From contig NZ_CP011452.2 of NCBI RefSeq assembly GCF_001008165.2, positions 1,674,001 to 1,738,000 on the forward strand: a stretch of 64,000 nt of DNA, read 5' to 3'. The first letter of the stretch is position 1. Every line of letters starts with the position of its first letter. Made by a program: the position numbers and the translations under genes. A model generated the notes under the pieces. That model was given only the letters and a program-made list of their open reading frames with translations. It was not told the origin of the DNA and did not search any database. The DNA comes from Croceibacterium atlanticum. Its GTDB lineage: Bacteria; Pseudomonadota; Alphaproteobacteria; Sphingomonadales; Sphingomonadaceae. Positions 37,653 to 46,689 of the stretch are shown piece after piece.

Positions 37653-38329
37653 CGAAAGACCAGATCTTTGAATTCTTCCGCATATTGGCGGAAGACAATC
37701 CCGAACCCGAGACAGAGCTGGAATATGGCAATGCCTACCAGCTTGTCGTGGCGGTCGCCCTGTCGGCCCAGGCCACCGATGTGGGCGTGAACAAGGCCAC
37801 CCGCCGGCTTTTTTCAGAAGTCACCACGCCCCGGCAAATGCTCGAACTGGGCGAAGAAGGGCTGAAGGAACACATAAAGACGATCGGCCTGTTCAATTCC
37901 AAGGCAAAGAACGTCATCGCCCTGTCGCAAATGCTGGTGGACGATTTCGGGGGCGAAGTGCCCGACAGCCGGGAAGAGCTGGTGAAGCTGCCCGGTGTTG
38001 GCCGCAAGACGGCCAATGTCGTGCTCAATTGCTGGTTCCGGCAGGAAACCTTCGCGGTGGACACGCATATTCTGCGCGTGGGCAACCGCACCGGCCTGGC
38101 CAAGGGCAAGACGCCGGAACAGGTGGAAGCCAAGCTGGAAAAGCGCGTCCCGCAACCTTTCCGGCTCCACGCCCATCACTGGCTGATCCTGCATGGCCGC
38201 TATATCTGCAAGGCGCGCAGGCCCGAATGCTGGCGCTGCCCGGTCGAACATCTCTGTTCCTATCGGAACAAGGTCATGGAACAGCCCGTTGCCAAAGGTA
38301 AGCGGGTGTCGGCTCCGTCATCCGCTTGA
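37649..38329 (+). CDS. nth: Endonuclease III
   Basis: 226 residues. DNA glycosylase/AP lyase for oxidised pyrimidines. The HhH motif LPGVGRKTANVVLNCWF carries the catalytic lysine, the catalytic aspartate is in FAVDTHILRVGNRTGL, and the C-terminal 4Fe-4S loop shows C-x6-C-x2-C-x5-C in CKARRPECWRCPVEHLC. The start is a TTG embedded in the dapB stop (CTTTGACG); longer frames run into dapB. TTG suggests coupled, low-level expression. Confidence 0.95.
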   Translation: MTKDQIFEFFRILAEDNPEPETELEYGNAYQLVVAVALSAQATDVGVNKATRRLFSEVTTPRQMLELGEEGLKEHIKTIGLFNSKAKNVIALSQMLVDDFGGEVPDSREELVKLPGVGRKTANVVLNCWFRQETFAVDTHILRVGNRTGLAKGKTPEQVEAKLEKRVPQPFRLHAHHWLILHGRYICKARRPECWRCPVEHLCSYRNKVMEQPVAKGKRVSAPSSA

Positions 38330-38351
38330 CCCTTGTGGAAGGAGAGGAGCC

Positions 38352-38747
38352 ATGACCGTTCGTGTATTACCCCGATTGCTGATCGCCGCCAGCGCCATCC
38401 CACTTGCCGCCTGCAGCGCGCAGATGGACGAGGAGCGGGGAGTGACCGCGCCCGCAGTCAAGGTGGTGGGAGAGCCGGTGAACTGCATCCAGACAAACCG
38501 CATCCGCAACACCAATGTGCATGACAACCAGACCATCGATTTCGAAATGTCGGGCGGGAAGCTCTATCGCAACACGCTGCCCCGCAGTTGCCCCAGCCTC
38601 GGTTTCGAAAAGCGGTTTTCCTACAAGACTTCGACCGGGCAGCTTTGCAGCACCGACATCATCTACGTGCTAGACACCAATGGGCAACAGGGCGCTGGCT
38701 GCGGCCTGGGCCAGTTCGTTCCGGTAGAGCTGGCCGAAACCGAATGA
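38352..38747 (+). CDS. DUF6491-like lipoprotein
   Basis: 131 residues. Signal peptide with lipobox PLAACSA (Cys about 21). The mature part has the DUF6491 pattern: a C-x-n-IRNTNVHDNQTIDFEM stretch, a YRNTLPRSCPSLGFE segment and C-terminal CSTDIIYVLD ... GCGLGQFVPV, giving several conserved cysteines likely to form disulfides outside the cytoplasm. Function unknown. The ribosome site GGAGAGGAG is strong. It follows nth by 22 bases. Confidence 0.78.
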   Translation: MTVRVLPRLLIAASAIPLAACSAQMDEERGVTAPAVKVVGEPVNCIQTNRIRNTNVHDNQTIDFEMSGGKLYRNTLPRSCPSLGFEKRFSYKTSTGQLCSTDIIYVLDTNGQQGAGCGLGQFVPVELAETE

Positions 38748-38768
38748 ATCTGATCGGCGCGGGCTGCC

Positions 38769-40007
38769 TTATACGTCGTCCGCGCTGATCATTTCCTCGC
38801 GGTCGATCTCGCCCGTCATCACTGCCACCGTGGTTGCCACTGCGGCATCGCCGCTGACATTGGTGGTGGTGCGCATCATGTCCATGATCCGGTCCACGCC
38901 TGCCACGAAGGCGATCGTTTCCAGCGGCACGCCGACCGCGCCGAATACCAGCGCCATCATGATCAGCCCCGCCCCGGGAATACCGGCCGCGCCGACCGCC
39001 CCCAGCGTGCCGAGGATCGAGATCAGGAAATAATCGCTCCAGCTCAGATCCACGCCGAAGATCTGCGCCCCGAACAATGTGGCAAGGCCAAGATACATGG
39101 CGGTGCCGTTCATATTGATCGTCGCGCCGAGCGAGATCACGAAACTGGCGACCGAATTGGACACGCCAAGGTTCCGTTCCGCACAGCGCAATGTCACCGG
39201 CAGAGTGGCGTTGGAACTGGCGGTGGAATAGCTGACCGCCATCGCATCAACGATGCCGCGGAAGAAATCCCGCACCGGCAGTTTCGCCAGCAGCTTTATC
39301 ATCAGCGAATACATGACGAAGATGATCAGCAGGCAGCCCGCATAATTGAGCGCCACCAGCTTGCCGAGCGCGGCCAGCGCATCGAAGCCCAGCGTGCCCG
39401 CCACCCATGCCATCAGCGCAAAGACGCCGAAGGGGGTCAGCTCCATCACGATCATCGTGACCTTCTGCATCACGATGGCGCCGGAATCGAAGATCCTGAG
39501 CACAGGCCCGCCTTCTTCCTTCGCCATCAATATTCCGATGCCGAGCAGCAGGGAGAAGATGATCAGCGGCAGGACATTCACATCCGCCATGGTCTGGACC
39601 GGGCTTTGCGGGATCATGCCCATGATCATTTCGCGCCAGGTGGTATTATCGGGCTCTGGCGTAACACCCATTTCGATCATGCTGGTATCGACGCCCACGC
39701 CGGGCTGGATGACCGTGCCGAGCAGAAGCCCCAGCCAGACCGCGATCTGCCCGCTGACGACGAATAGCAGCATGGCCCGCCAGCCCACATTGCCCAGCTT
39801 TCGCAGATCGCCGATGGAGGCAACGCCCGCCACCAGGCTGAAAAAGATCAGCGGGACCACCAGCATCTTGATGAAGCCGATGAATACATCGCCCACGATC
39901 TTGATGCTTTCAGCTTCCGGCCCCCACAGCCAGCCGATGAGGATGCCAAGGATCAGGGCCCCGATTACCCGCTGCCACAGCGGAATGGCAAACCACTTGC
40001 GAAGCAT
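38769..40007 (-). CDS. Dicarboxylate/amino acid:cation symporter (DAACS, GltP/DctA type)
   Basis: 412 residues, about eight helices plus two re-entrant loops. Hairpin motifs: the serine-rich SYSTASSNATLPVTLRCAE near residue 260 and NMNGTAMYLGLATLFGAQ near 300; AAGIPGAGLIMMALVFGAVG follows. These are the glutamate/aspartate or C4-dicarboxylate transporter signatures of the DAACS family; the exact substrate is not clear. It has a normal length and no obvious operon partner, lying between a DUF6491 gene (convergent) and dapE (same strand, 62 bases apart). Confidence 0.92.
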   Translation of the reverse strand: MLRKWFAIPLWQRVIGALILGILIGWLWGPEAESIKIVGDVFIGFIKMLVVPLIFFSLVAGVASIGDLRKLGNVGWRAMLLFVVSGQIAVWLGLLLGTVIQPGVGVDTSMIEMGVTPEPDNTTWREMIMGMIPQSPVQTMADVNVLPLIIFSLLLGIGILMAKEEGGPVLRIFDSGAIVMQKVTMIVMELTPFGVFALMAWVAGTLGFDALAALGKLVALNYAGCLLIIFVMYSLMIKLLAKLPVRDFFRGIVDAMAVSYSTASSNATLPVTLRCAERNLGVSNSVASFVISLGATINMNGTAMYLGLATLFGAQIFGVDLSWSDYFLISILGTLGAVGAAGIPGAGLIMMALVFGAVGVPLETIAFVAGVDRIMDMMRTTTNVSGDAAVATTVAVMTGEIDREEMISADDV

Positions 40008-40069
40008 TCATTGACCCCCTGGACCCGTAATCCGGGGCAACCTGCCCGCCCTCGCTGCCTTGTGCAAGC

Positions 40070-41194
40070 TCAGCTGGAAAGTGCGGCCTGCACCACGCGG
40101 CGATAAATCCGCGTCAGCGCCTCCAGATCGGGCAGCGCCACGGCTTCATCGCATTTATGCATGGTCGCATTGACCAGGCCGAATTCGATGACCGGGCACA
40201 AATCCTTCAGGAACCGCGCATCGGACGTGCCGCCGCTGGTGGATGCTTCCGGCACGATGCCGGTTTCCGCCTCCACCGCCCGGGCGATCATTTCGGAAAA
40301 TTCTCCGGGCGGGGTCAGGAAGGGTTCGCCGGAGATCACCGGATTGGCAGTGCCGCCATGCTTGCGGGCGATCTCCATCACCCTTTCGCCCAATTCGGCG
40401 CCGCTATGAAGATCGTTGAAGCGGATGGATATGCGCGCCTTCGCCTTGCCGGGAATGACATTATGCGCCGGATTGCCGATCTCCATCTCGGTGATTTCGA
40501 GATTGGAGGGCTGGAACCAGTCGGTCCCTTCATCCAGTTTCAGCGCATCCAGTTCCGCCAGCATCGCCACCAGACGCGGGGCCGGATTATCGGCCAGATG
40601 CGGATAGGCGACATGGCCCTGAACACCCGTGGTTTCCAGGAAGATATTGACCGAACCGCGGCGGCCGATCTTCATCATGTCGCCCAGCCGGTTCACCGAT
40701 GTCGGTTCCCCAACCAGGCACAGATCGGGCACGTCGCCGCGCTGGCGGATCAGGTCGATCAAGGCGCGCGTGCCGTAAATGGCCGGGCCTTCCTCGTCAC
40801 CGGTGATGATGAAGCTGAGCGTGCCAGCATCCGCCGGGATATCCGCCACGGCAGCCACCATGGCGGCGATCGCGCCCTTCATGTCCACCGCGCCCCGGCC
40901 ATACAGCAGCTCGCCGCGAATCTCCGGCGTGAAGGCTTCGCCAGACCAGCCCTGCCCGGGCGGCACCACGTCCACATGACCGGCAAAGGCGAAATGCCGG
41001 GTACCCTTCGGCCCGCGCCTGATGGCAAGGAGATTTTCCACCGGCCCATCCGGCACTTCCCCCGCGATGAAGCGATGAATCTCGAAGCCCAGCGGTTCCA
41101 GCATGTCCTGCATGCAATCGAACACCGCGCCGCGCGCGGGCGTCACGCTTTCGCAAGCGATCAGTCTCTCGGTGAACTCGACGGCGGCGCTCAA
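40070..41194 (-). CDS. dapE: Succinyl-diaminopimelate desuccinylase
   Basis: 374 residues. M20 zinc peptidase-fold enzyme of lysine/meso-DAP synthesis. Zinc ligands: FAGHVDVVPPG, TGDEEGPAIYG and VNATMHKCDEAVAL near the end. SGGTSDARFLKDLCPVIEFG completes the family pattern. The start is TTG overlapping the gst stop (CTTGA); longer frames run into gst. With the dapB gene nearby, two lysine-pathway genes lie within 5 kb but on opposite strands. Confidence 0.95.
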   Translation of the reverse strand: MSAAVEFTERLIACESVTPARGAVFDCMQDMLEPLGFEIHRFIAGEVPDGPVENLLAIRRGPKGTRHFAFAGHVDVVPPGQGWSGEAFTPEIRGELLYGRGAVDMKGAIAAMVAAVADIPADAGTLSFIITGDEEGPAIYGTRALIDLIRQRGDVPDLCLVGEPTSVNRLGDMMKIGRRGSVNIFLETTGVQGHVAYPHLADNPAPRLVAMLAELDALKLDEGTDWFQPSNLEITEMEIGNPAHNVIPGKAKARISIRFNDLHSGAELGERVMEIARKHGGTANPVISGEPFLTPPGEFSEMIARAVEAETGIVPEASTSGGTSDARFLKDLCPVIEFGLVNATMHKCDEAVALPDLEALTRIYRRVVQAALSS

Positions 41195-41859
41195 GCGTTT
41201 TCGACCACTTCGAACTGTTCGATCACCCAGCGTTCTTCCTCGGCCGCGCCAATCCATGCCTGCATCCAGTCATGTTCCCAGATGGCCTGCATATATGCCT
41301 GCGCGAAACCCGGCACGCCGATGCCATAGGTCAGGAACCGGCTGACCACCGGCGCATAGAAGATATCGGCCGCGCAGAACGTGCCGAACAGGAACGGGCC
41401 GCCCTTGCCGAAACGGGCCCGCGCCTCCGCCCACAGGCCTAGAATACGCACGATATCCGCGCGTGTCGCATCGGTCAGTTCCAGACCGTTCACCCGTTTG
41501 CGGATATTCATCGGGCACTGGCGGCGCAGGTCGAGATAGGAACTGTGCATTTCCGCGACCATGGAACGGGCCATGCCGCGCGCCGCTTCGTCCTTCGGCC
41601 AGAAGCGATCGCGCCCCACCTTGTCGGCCAGATAATCGAGGATGGCCAGGCTGTCCCAGACGACCACTTCACCGTCCCACAGGACGGGCACCTTGCCGGC
41701 GGAGGGTTGGAACACGCCATCGGTCCGTTTCGTGGCCTGCCAGTCATCCCCGTCGATATGGACGGTCAGCTCGTCGAAATGCAGCCCGGATTGCTTGGCC
41801 GCCAGCCAGCCGCGCAGCGACCAGCTGGAATAGTTCTTGTTGCCGATAATCAGCTTCAC
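41191..41859 (-). CDS. Glutathione S-transferase family protein
   Basis: 222 residues from a GTG start preceded by GAGAGG. N-terminal thioredoxin-like domain: KLIIGNKNYSSWSLRGWLA (active-site Ser), with GKVPVLWDGEVVVWDSLAILDYL as the glutathione-binding part. The C-terminal helical domain holds PFLFGTFCAADIFYAPVVSRFLTYGI, the N-cap box of the family. The two-domain length is normal. Specific substrate unknown. The stop overlaps the dapE start. Confidence 0.85.
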   Translation of the reverse strand: MKLIIGNKNYSSWSLRGWLAAKQSGLHFDELTVHIDGDDWQATKRTDGVFQPSAGKVPVLWDGEVVVWDSLAILDYLADKVGRDRFWPKDEAARGMARSMVAEMHSSYLDLRRQCPMNIRKRVNGLELTDATRADIVRILGLWAEARARFGKGGPFLFGTFCAADIFYAPVVSRFLTYGIGVPGFAQAYMQAIWEHDWMQAWIGAAEEERWVIEQFEVVENA

Positions 41860-41965
41860 GCCGGTCCTCTCTCGGTCTTTCCGGCGTGCCCTAGGCGTTC
41901 GCCGGGGACGTGTCGAGGCTGGACACAATGAGAGGATGGCATCTTCCGGAATCACACGGCTTGCT

Positions 41966-41984
41966 AATGAAACTGACTCTCATT
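41966..41984. promoter_or_regulatory. Fur-box-like operator upstream of the siderophore receptor operon
   Basis: A 19-base dyad AATGAAACT-G-ACTCTCATT. Left and right half-sites agree at seven of nine positions and match the AATGAGAAT style of iron-box half-sites; flanking CT/AG extends the palindrome (CTAATGA/TCATTAG). It lies 54 bases before the receptor's start and fits iron-repressed expression. Confidence 0.7.
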
Positions 41985-42037
41985 AGATGACAGCCAACCG
42001 GCGTCCCGATCCGCCCAAAATATCCATGAGGAATCTG

Positions 42038-44119
42038 ATGAAACTGTCCCGGCCGCTCCTGCTCGCCTGCACCTGCCTCGGCACCACACCCGCATTCGCG
42101 GAAGAAGCGCCGGACGATCGCCAGATCATCGTGCAGGGCGAAGTTCTGCGCAGCGCCTCCGCTACGCAGACCGACACCCCGGCAATCGAAGTGCCGCAGC
42201 CGGTGACTGTCGTGACCGACGAAATCTTCCAGGCGCAGGGCGCGATCTCCGTCAGCGATACGCTGAACTATGTTGCCGGTGTGACCGCCAATTCCTACGG
42301 GCCTGACAGCCGTGTGGATGGCGGCTTCGTGCGCGGCGTCACCCCGCTGCAGTTCCGCGACGGGATGCGCGACATTTTCGGCTATTACGCCAGCATTCGC
42401 GCGGACCCGTACAACTTCTCTCAGGTGGAGGTCGTGCGCGGCCCGGCATCGGTGCTGTTCGGTGCCGGATCTCTGGGCGGGATCGTCAACCTGGCGTCCA
42501 AGCTGCCCGAATTCACGCCCGGCGGCGAAGTGGCGATTCGCTATGGCTCGCATGATCGCAAGGAAGCGCTGGCCGACATTACCGGCCCGATCGGCGATAC
42601 GATTGCCGGCCGCGTCGTCGCCCGTGTTCGCGATTCCGGCACGCAGACCGATTACGTTCCCGATGACCGGGTGATGATCGCCCCATCCATCACCTGGGCG
42701 CCGAGCATGGACACCAGGCTGACCCTGCTCGGCCTGTATCAGGAAGACGATGGCGGCTCGACCTCGCAATTCCTGCCGCTGGTCGGCACTATCCTGGACA
42801 ATCCGAACGGCACGCTGCCCAATGATCTGTTCGTCGGCAAGCCGGGCTGGGATCGTTATGATGGCCGCCTTTTGCAGGGCACGGCCCTGCTGGAACAGCG
42901 CGTGACAGACAATGTCCGGCTGAACCTGAAGGCGCGCTATATCGATAGCGACGTGACCTATTTCACCCATTATCCGAACAGCTATTCCAACCCGACAAAT
43001 CCCTATCTGGACGCGGACCAGCGGTTGATCACCCTGATTGCTTCCGGCGGCCCGGCGCGGATGGAAGTGTTCACCACCGACAACAATGTGCAGTTCGATT
43101 TCAATACCGGCGCAAATGTGGAGCATGTCTTGCTCGCCGGGGTCGATTACAGCTGGAACCGCGTGCGTAAAGAAGCCGGCTATGCCTATGAAACGATCGA
43201 TATCTACGACATCGATTACGGCTCTCTGTCCGATTTCGGCGGCGGCCCGCCCCAGCCTTCCGGACCAAGCGAAGACACGGAACAGGAACAGCTCGGCCTT
43301 TACCTGCAGGATCAGATCCGCTTCTTCGACCGCGTATCCCTCGTCCTTGGCATCCGCCATGATGATGTCAGTTCGGACAGTTTCGGGACGCAGGCCTTCG
43401 TTTCCAGCGCAACCACTTATCGCGCCGGCATCATCGCTGAAATCGTGAACGGCGTTTCGCCCTTCTTCAGCTACACCGAAAGCTTCGAGCCGATTTCGGG
43501 CGCGACCAGCGACGGATCGCCCTTCACGCCAAAATCGGGCCGCCAGTTCGAAGCGGGTGTAAAAATCCATCCCAACGAAGCCACGCTGCTGACGCTGACC
43601 TGGTACGACATCAAGGAAAATGGCCGCCCGATCCCGGACAACAGCACGCCTGATCCGGATGACCGGATACAGGCCGGCGAATCATTCTCCCGCGGTTTTG
43701 AAGTGGAAGGCAGCACTGTCCTGCCCGGCGAAATCCAGCTCCTTGCCAATTTCAGCTATAACAAGGCCGAAATCGAAGGAACGGGCCAGCAGATCGACAA
43801 TGTGCCGAAATACAATGCCTCGGCATGGGCCATGAAGGGCTTCGATCTTGGCGGCGACACTTTCCTTCGCCTTGGCGGGGGCGTCCGCTATGTCGGCAAG
43901 AACCGTTCCTATGGCCCGGCCTTCCCCAACGGGCTGGTCACGCCGAGCTTCACCCTGGTGGATGCCATGGCAGAAGTGACCTGGGATGAAAGCTGGAGCC
44001 TGCAAATCAACGCCACCAATCTGCTGGGCAAGGATTATTACGCGGCCTGCCTTGCGCGGGGCGATTGCTTCATGGGCGCCGAACGCAATGTGTTCGGCAC
44101 GCTGAGCTACCGCTTCTGA
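42038..44119 (+). CDS. TonB-dependent siderophore receptor
   Basis: 693 residues from MKLSRPLLLACTCLGTTPAFA (clean Sec signal), with GAGGAA upstream. The plug domain includes EVPQPVTVVTDEIFQAQG, SVSDTLNYVAGVTANSYG, and GPASVLFGAGSLGGIVNLASKLP; the barrel ends with FGTLSYRF. The plug's pattern is that of the ferrichrome/ferrioxamine-type siderophore receptors (TIGR01783-like). Ligand not known. A Fur-like box precedes it, and its stop overlaps the start of a small membrane gene, which in turn overlaps a PepSY gene, making a three-gene iron operon. Confidence 0.93.
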   Translation: MKLSRPLLLACTCLGTTPAFAEEAPDDRQIIVQGEVLRSASATQTDTPAIEVPQPVTVVTDEIFQAQGAISVSDTLNYVAGVTANSYGPDSRVDGGFVRGVTPLQFRDGMRDIFGYYASIRADPYNFSQVEVVRGPASVLFGAGSLGGIVNLASKLPEFTPGGEVAIRYGSHDRKEALADITGPIGDTIAGRVVARVRDSGTQTDYVPDDRVMIAPSITWAPSMDTRLTLLGLYQEDDGGSTSQFLPLVGTILDNPNGTLPNDLFVGKPGWDRYDGRLLQGTALLEQRVTDNVRLNLKARYIDSDVTYFTHYPNSYSNPTNPYLDADQRLITLIASGGPARMEVFTTDNNVQFDFNTGANVEHVLLAGVDYSWNRVRKEAGYAYETIDIYDIDYGSLSDFGGGPPQPSGPSEDTEQEQLGLYLQDQIRFFDRVSLVLGIRHDDVSSDSFGTQAFVSSATTYRAGIIAEIVNGVSPFFSYTESFEPISGATSDGSPFTPKSGRQFEAGVKIHPNEATLLTLTWYDIKENGRPIPDNSTPDPDDRIQAGESFSRGFEVEGSTVLPGEIQLLANFSYNKAEIEGTGQQIDNVPKYNASAWAMKGFDLGGDTFLRLGGGVRYVGKNRSYGPAFPNGLVTPSFTLVDAMAEVTWDESWSLQINATNLLGKDYYAACLARGDCFMGAERNVFGTLSYRF

Positions 44120-44694
44120 TGGCGGATCCCCTGCTCTGGGTCGCTTCGGCAGCCGGCATCGCCGGTGTCGGCGTGCTGCGCATGTCCTGGGCAGGGCGAA
44201 AACGCTCCACCACCCGCAACAGTGCGGGCTGGCTGCTATTGCTGGTGGGCGCGATTGGCGGGGCCTTGGCGGAAGGGGCGTGGGGCGTCTCCATCGTCTC
44301 CCTCTTCGCGATGGGGACGGCGGCGCTCATCCTCGCCCATTCCGCCATCACCGCCCCGCCCGGCAAGGCGAAGCCATCCGATCGGCGGGTCCGCATGCTG
44401 CCAGAAGCGGGGGAAAGCCTGCATATCGGCGCACGGTTGCTGACTTTCGTGCTGGTGGCCATCGTCCTTCTCGCCATTTCCGTTGGCCTGGGCATTGCCA
44501 TTCGCGGCTTCGCCTATCTGGCGGGCATGAATGAAGCGAACAGCAATGTGACCGGCCTGTTCGCCGTGCCGATAATCTGGTCCATCCTTGCCGTCTGGCT
44601 GTTGATGCTGGAACGCCCGCGCAACCGGCTGATCCTGGTGCTGGCAAGCTGCATCCCGATCCTGCCCCTTCTATTCATCGGAGCTTCGGCATGA
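44119..44694 (+). CDS. Small polytopic membrane protein in the siderophore operon
   Basis: 191 residues. About five hydrophobic segments: residues 2-20, 38-58, 60-75, 105-130 and 145-190. The middle loop is basic (GKAKPSDRRVRMLPEAG). I do not recognise a named family. Start ATG overlaps the receptor stop (TGATG), and its stop overlaps the start of the PepSY gene. The context suggests a subunit or partner of the PepSY-family reductase; this is inference. Confidence 0.65.
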   Translation: MADPLLWVASAAGIAGVGVLRMSWAGRKRSTTRNSAGWLLLLVGAIGGALAEGAWGVSIVSLFAMGTAALILAHSAITAPPGKAKPSDRRVRMLPEAGESLHIGARLLTFVLVAIVLLAISVGLGIAIRGFAYLAGMNEANSNVTGLFAVPIIWSILAVWLLMLERPRNRLILVLASCIPILPLLFIGASA

Positions 44695-46031
44695 ACATGG
44701 CGCCCGACACATCCACGGTGAAGAAGGCGCTGTCCGCCCATGCGGCCATCGGCCTGGTTGCCGGCGCCCTGCTCTATCTGATCTGCCTGACCGGCACGGT
44801 CGTGGTCTTCTACGAAGAATGGCAGTGGATCGAACAGCCCGATGCGCCGGAGATGGAACGGATCGCGCCGGAAGCGGTGCAGCGCGGCGTCGAAGCGGTA
44901 ATGGCGAGCGAGGCTGACCGCGAACCGACCACGCATCTCTATGTCCATTTGCCGGTGGAAGACCTGCCGCGCGCCACGATTTCCACCGATACGCAGGCAG
45001 TACATCTGACGCAGGACGGCAGCATCGCCAATCCGGAGGAAGTAGCCTGGTCGGATTTCCTGCTGGCCCTGCACTACCGGCTCAACCTGCCCAGCCTTAT
45101 CGGCATCACCATCGTTGGCGCATTGGGCGTGATGATCGTCAGCCTGGCAATTTCAGGAGTGATCGCCCATCCGCGCATCTTCCGCGATGCATTTCGCCTG
45201 CGCGCCCGCAATGGCGGCGGGATCGCCCTGGCGGACTGGCATAATCGCATGAGCGTGTGGACCCTGCCCTTCTCGCTCGCCATTGCGCTGACCGGGGCGG
45301 TGATCGGGCTGGCATCAATCGCGGCCTATGGCCTTGGCACGCTATATTACGATGGCGATCTGGAAGCCGTCTATGCGCCGATCTTCGGGGAAGAAGGCGC
45401 GAGCGATGCAACGCCTGCACCGGCGCCCGATGTCGCCCGCGCGCTCGGTTACATGCAGGCCAATTATCCCGATGTCGTGCTGACCTATGCCATATTGCAC
45501 GATCCCGGCACGCAGGGGCAGCATATCCAGATGGTCGGCGAACATCCGCGCCGGCTGATCTTCGGCGAATATTACGATTTCGACGCGGCGGGGAATTTCG
45601 CAGGCACGGCAGGGCTGGCCGATGGCGAACTGGGCCAGCAGACGGCGGCATCCATCTATAATCTGCATTTCGGCAATTTCGGCGGCCTGCCGGTCAAGAT
45701 CGCCTATGTGATCTTCGGCCTTGCGCTGACCGCGATCTGCGCCACCGGCACCTATATCTGGCTGGGCAAGAGGCGGCGACGGGGCCTGTCGGAACCGCGC
45801 CTGCTGGCCGCCTGGGATGCGATTGTGTGGGGCACGCCGCTGGCGCTCGCCATCGCCTTCGCCGCGCGCCTGCTGATCGGTAATGCCGCCGCGCTGGAAG
45901 CGATCTTCTGGCTGAGCGCGCTGGCGATACTGGTGATCAATATCGCGCTGGCCGGCAAATTGCCGGGGCGCCGGGTGCTGCAATCGCTGCTGGTGATCGG
46001 CTGCACGGCAGGGCTGGTCCTCGCGGCATAG
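44691..46031 (+). CDS. PepSY-associated TM helix protein (probable siderophore/iron reductase)
   Basis: 446 residues, five or more helices. Start MNMAPDTSTVKKALSAHAAIGLVAG, first helix GALLYLICLTGTVVVFYEEW, then a periplasmic loop (PEDLP, VHLTQDG), a WSDFLLALHYRLNLPSLIGITIVGALGVM helix with histidines that could bind haem, and a second pair with ADWHNRMSVWTLPFSLAIALTGAV. Family members such as FoxB reduce ferric siderophores at the membrane. The operon context with a siderophore receptor and a Fur-like box supports that role. ATGA overlap with the preceding gene. Confidence 0.85.
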   Translation: MNMAPDTSTVKKALSAHAAIGLVAGALLYLICLTGTVVVFYEEWQWIEQPDAPEMERIAPEAVQRGVEAVMASEADREPTTHLYVHLPVEDLPRATISTDTQAVHLTQDGSIANPEEVAWSDFLLALHYRLNLPSLIGITIVGALGVMIVSLAISGVIAHPRIFRDAFRLRARNGGGIALADWHNRMSVWTLPFSLAIALTGAVIGLASIAAYGLGTLYYDGDLEAVYAPIFGEEGASDATPAPAPDVARALGYMQANYPDVVLTYAILHDPGTQGQHIQMVGEHPRRLIFGEYYDFDAAGNFAGTAGLADGELGQQTAASIYNLHFGNFGGLPVKIAYVIFGLALTAICATGTYIWLGKRRRRGLSEPRLLAAWDAIVWGTPLALAIAFAARLLIGNAAALEAIFWLSALAILVINIALAGKLPGRRVLQSLLVIGCTAGLVLAA

Positions 46032-46050
46032 AGCCGCACCAGCCTGCCGT

Positions 46051-46689
46051 TCAGGCGAGGATGTCCTGCAGCACGGCAGCGCGCAATTCGGGAATGCCCA
46101 TTCCCTTTTCGCTGCTGGTCACGTGGATCACCGGATAGGCTGCCGGGTGCTTGCGCGCCTGCGCCTCCACCTTCGCCAGCACATCGGCCAGTTCGCTCGC
46201 CTTCACCTTGTCCGCCTTGGTCAGCACCAGGCGATAACCGACGGCCGCTTCGTCCAGCATCTTCATCATCTCCTCGTCCGGAGGTTTGATGCCATGGCGG
46301 CTGTCAATCAGAACAAGCGTGCGCTTCAGCACGGCCCGGCCGCGCAGGAATGTGCGCACCAATTGCTTCCAGCGTTCGACCACTTTCACCGGCGCCTTGG
46401 CAAAGCCATAGCCGGGCATGTCGACCAGCCGGAACACGGTGGGCGTTCCGATCTCGAAGAAGTTCAGTTCCTGCGTGCGGCCCGGTGTAACCGATGTGCG
46501 CGCGATTGATTTGCGCCCGGTCAGGGCGTTGATCAGCGAGCTCTTGCCGACATTGGACCGGCCGGCAAAGGCCACTTCGGGAAAATCCGCATCCGGCAGG
46601 AATTTCAGCTCCGGTGCCGAGAGCAGGAATTCAACCCTGCCCGCGAACAGTCGCCGCGCTTCCTCGATCAGTTCGTCCTGCTCGCTCAC
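46051..46689 (-). CDS. engB: Ribosome-biogenesis GTPase EngB (YsxC)
   Basis: 212 residues. TRAFAC-class GTPase for 50S assembly. G1 is [19 protein letters not shown]2 [15 protein letters not shown]3 [13 protein letters not shown] and G4 VLTKADKVK, all intact. An N-terminal 30-residue helix ([16 protein letters not shown]) precedes the domain. It overlaps yidC by four bases (ATGA) and is the last gene of the rpmH-rnpA-yidD-yidC-engB unit. Confidence 0.97.
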   Translation of the reverse strand: MSEQDELIEEARRLFAGRVEFLLSAPELKFLPDADFPEVAFAGRSNVGKSSLINALTGRKSIARTSVTPGRTQELNFFEIGTPTVFRLVDMPGYGFAKAPVKVVERWKQLVRTFLRGRAVLKRTLVLIDSRHGIKPPDEEMMKMLDEAAVGYRLVLTKADKVKASELADVLAKVEAQARKHPAAYPVIHVTSSEKGMGIPELRAAVLQDILA

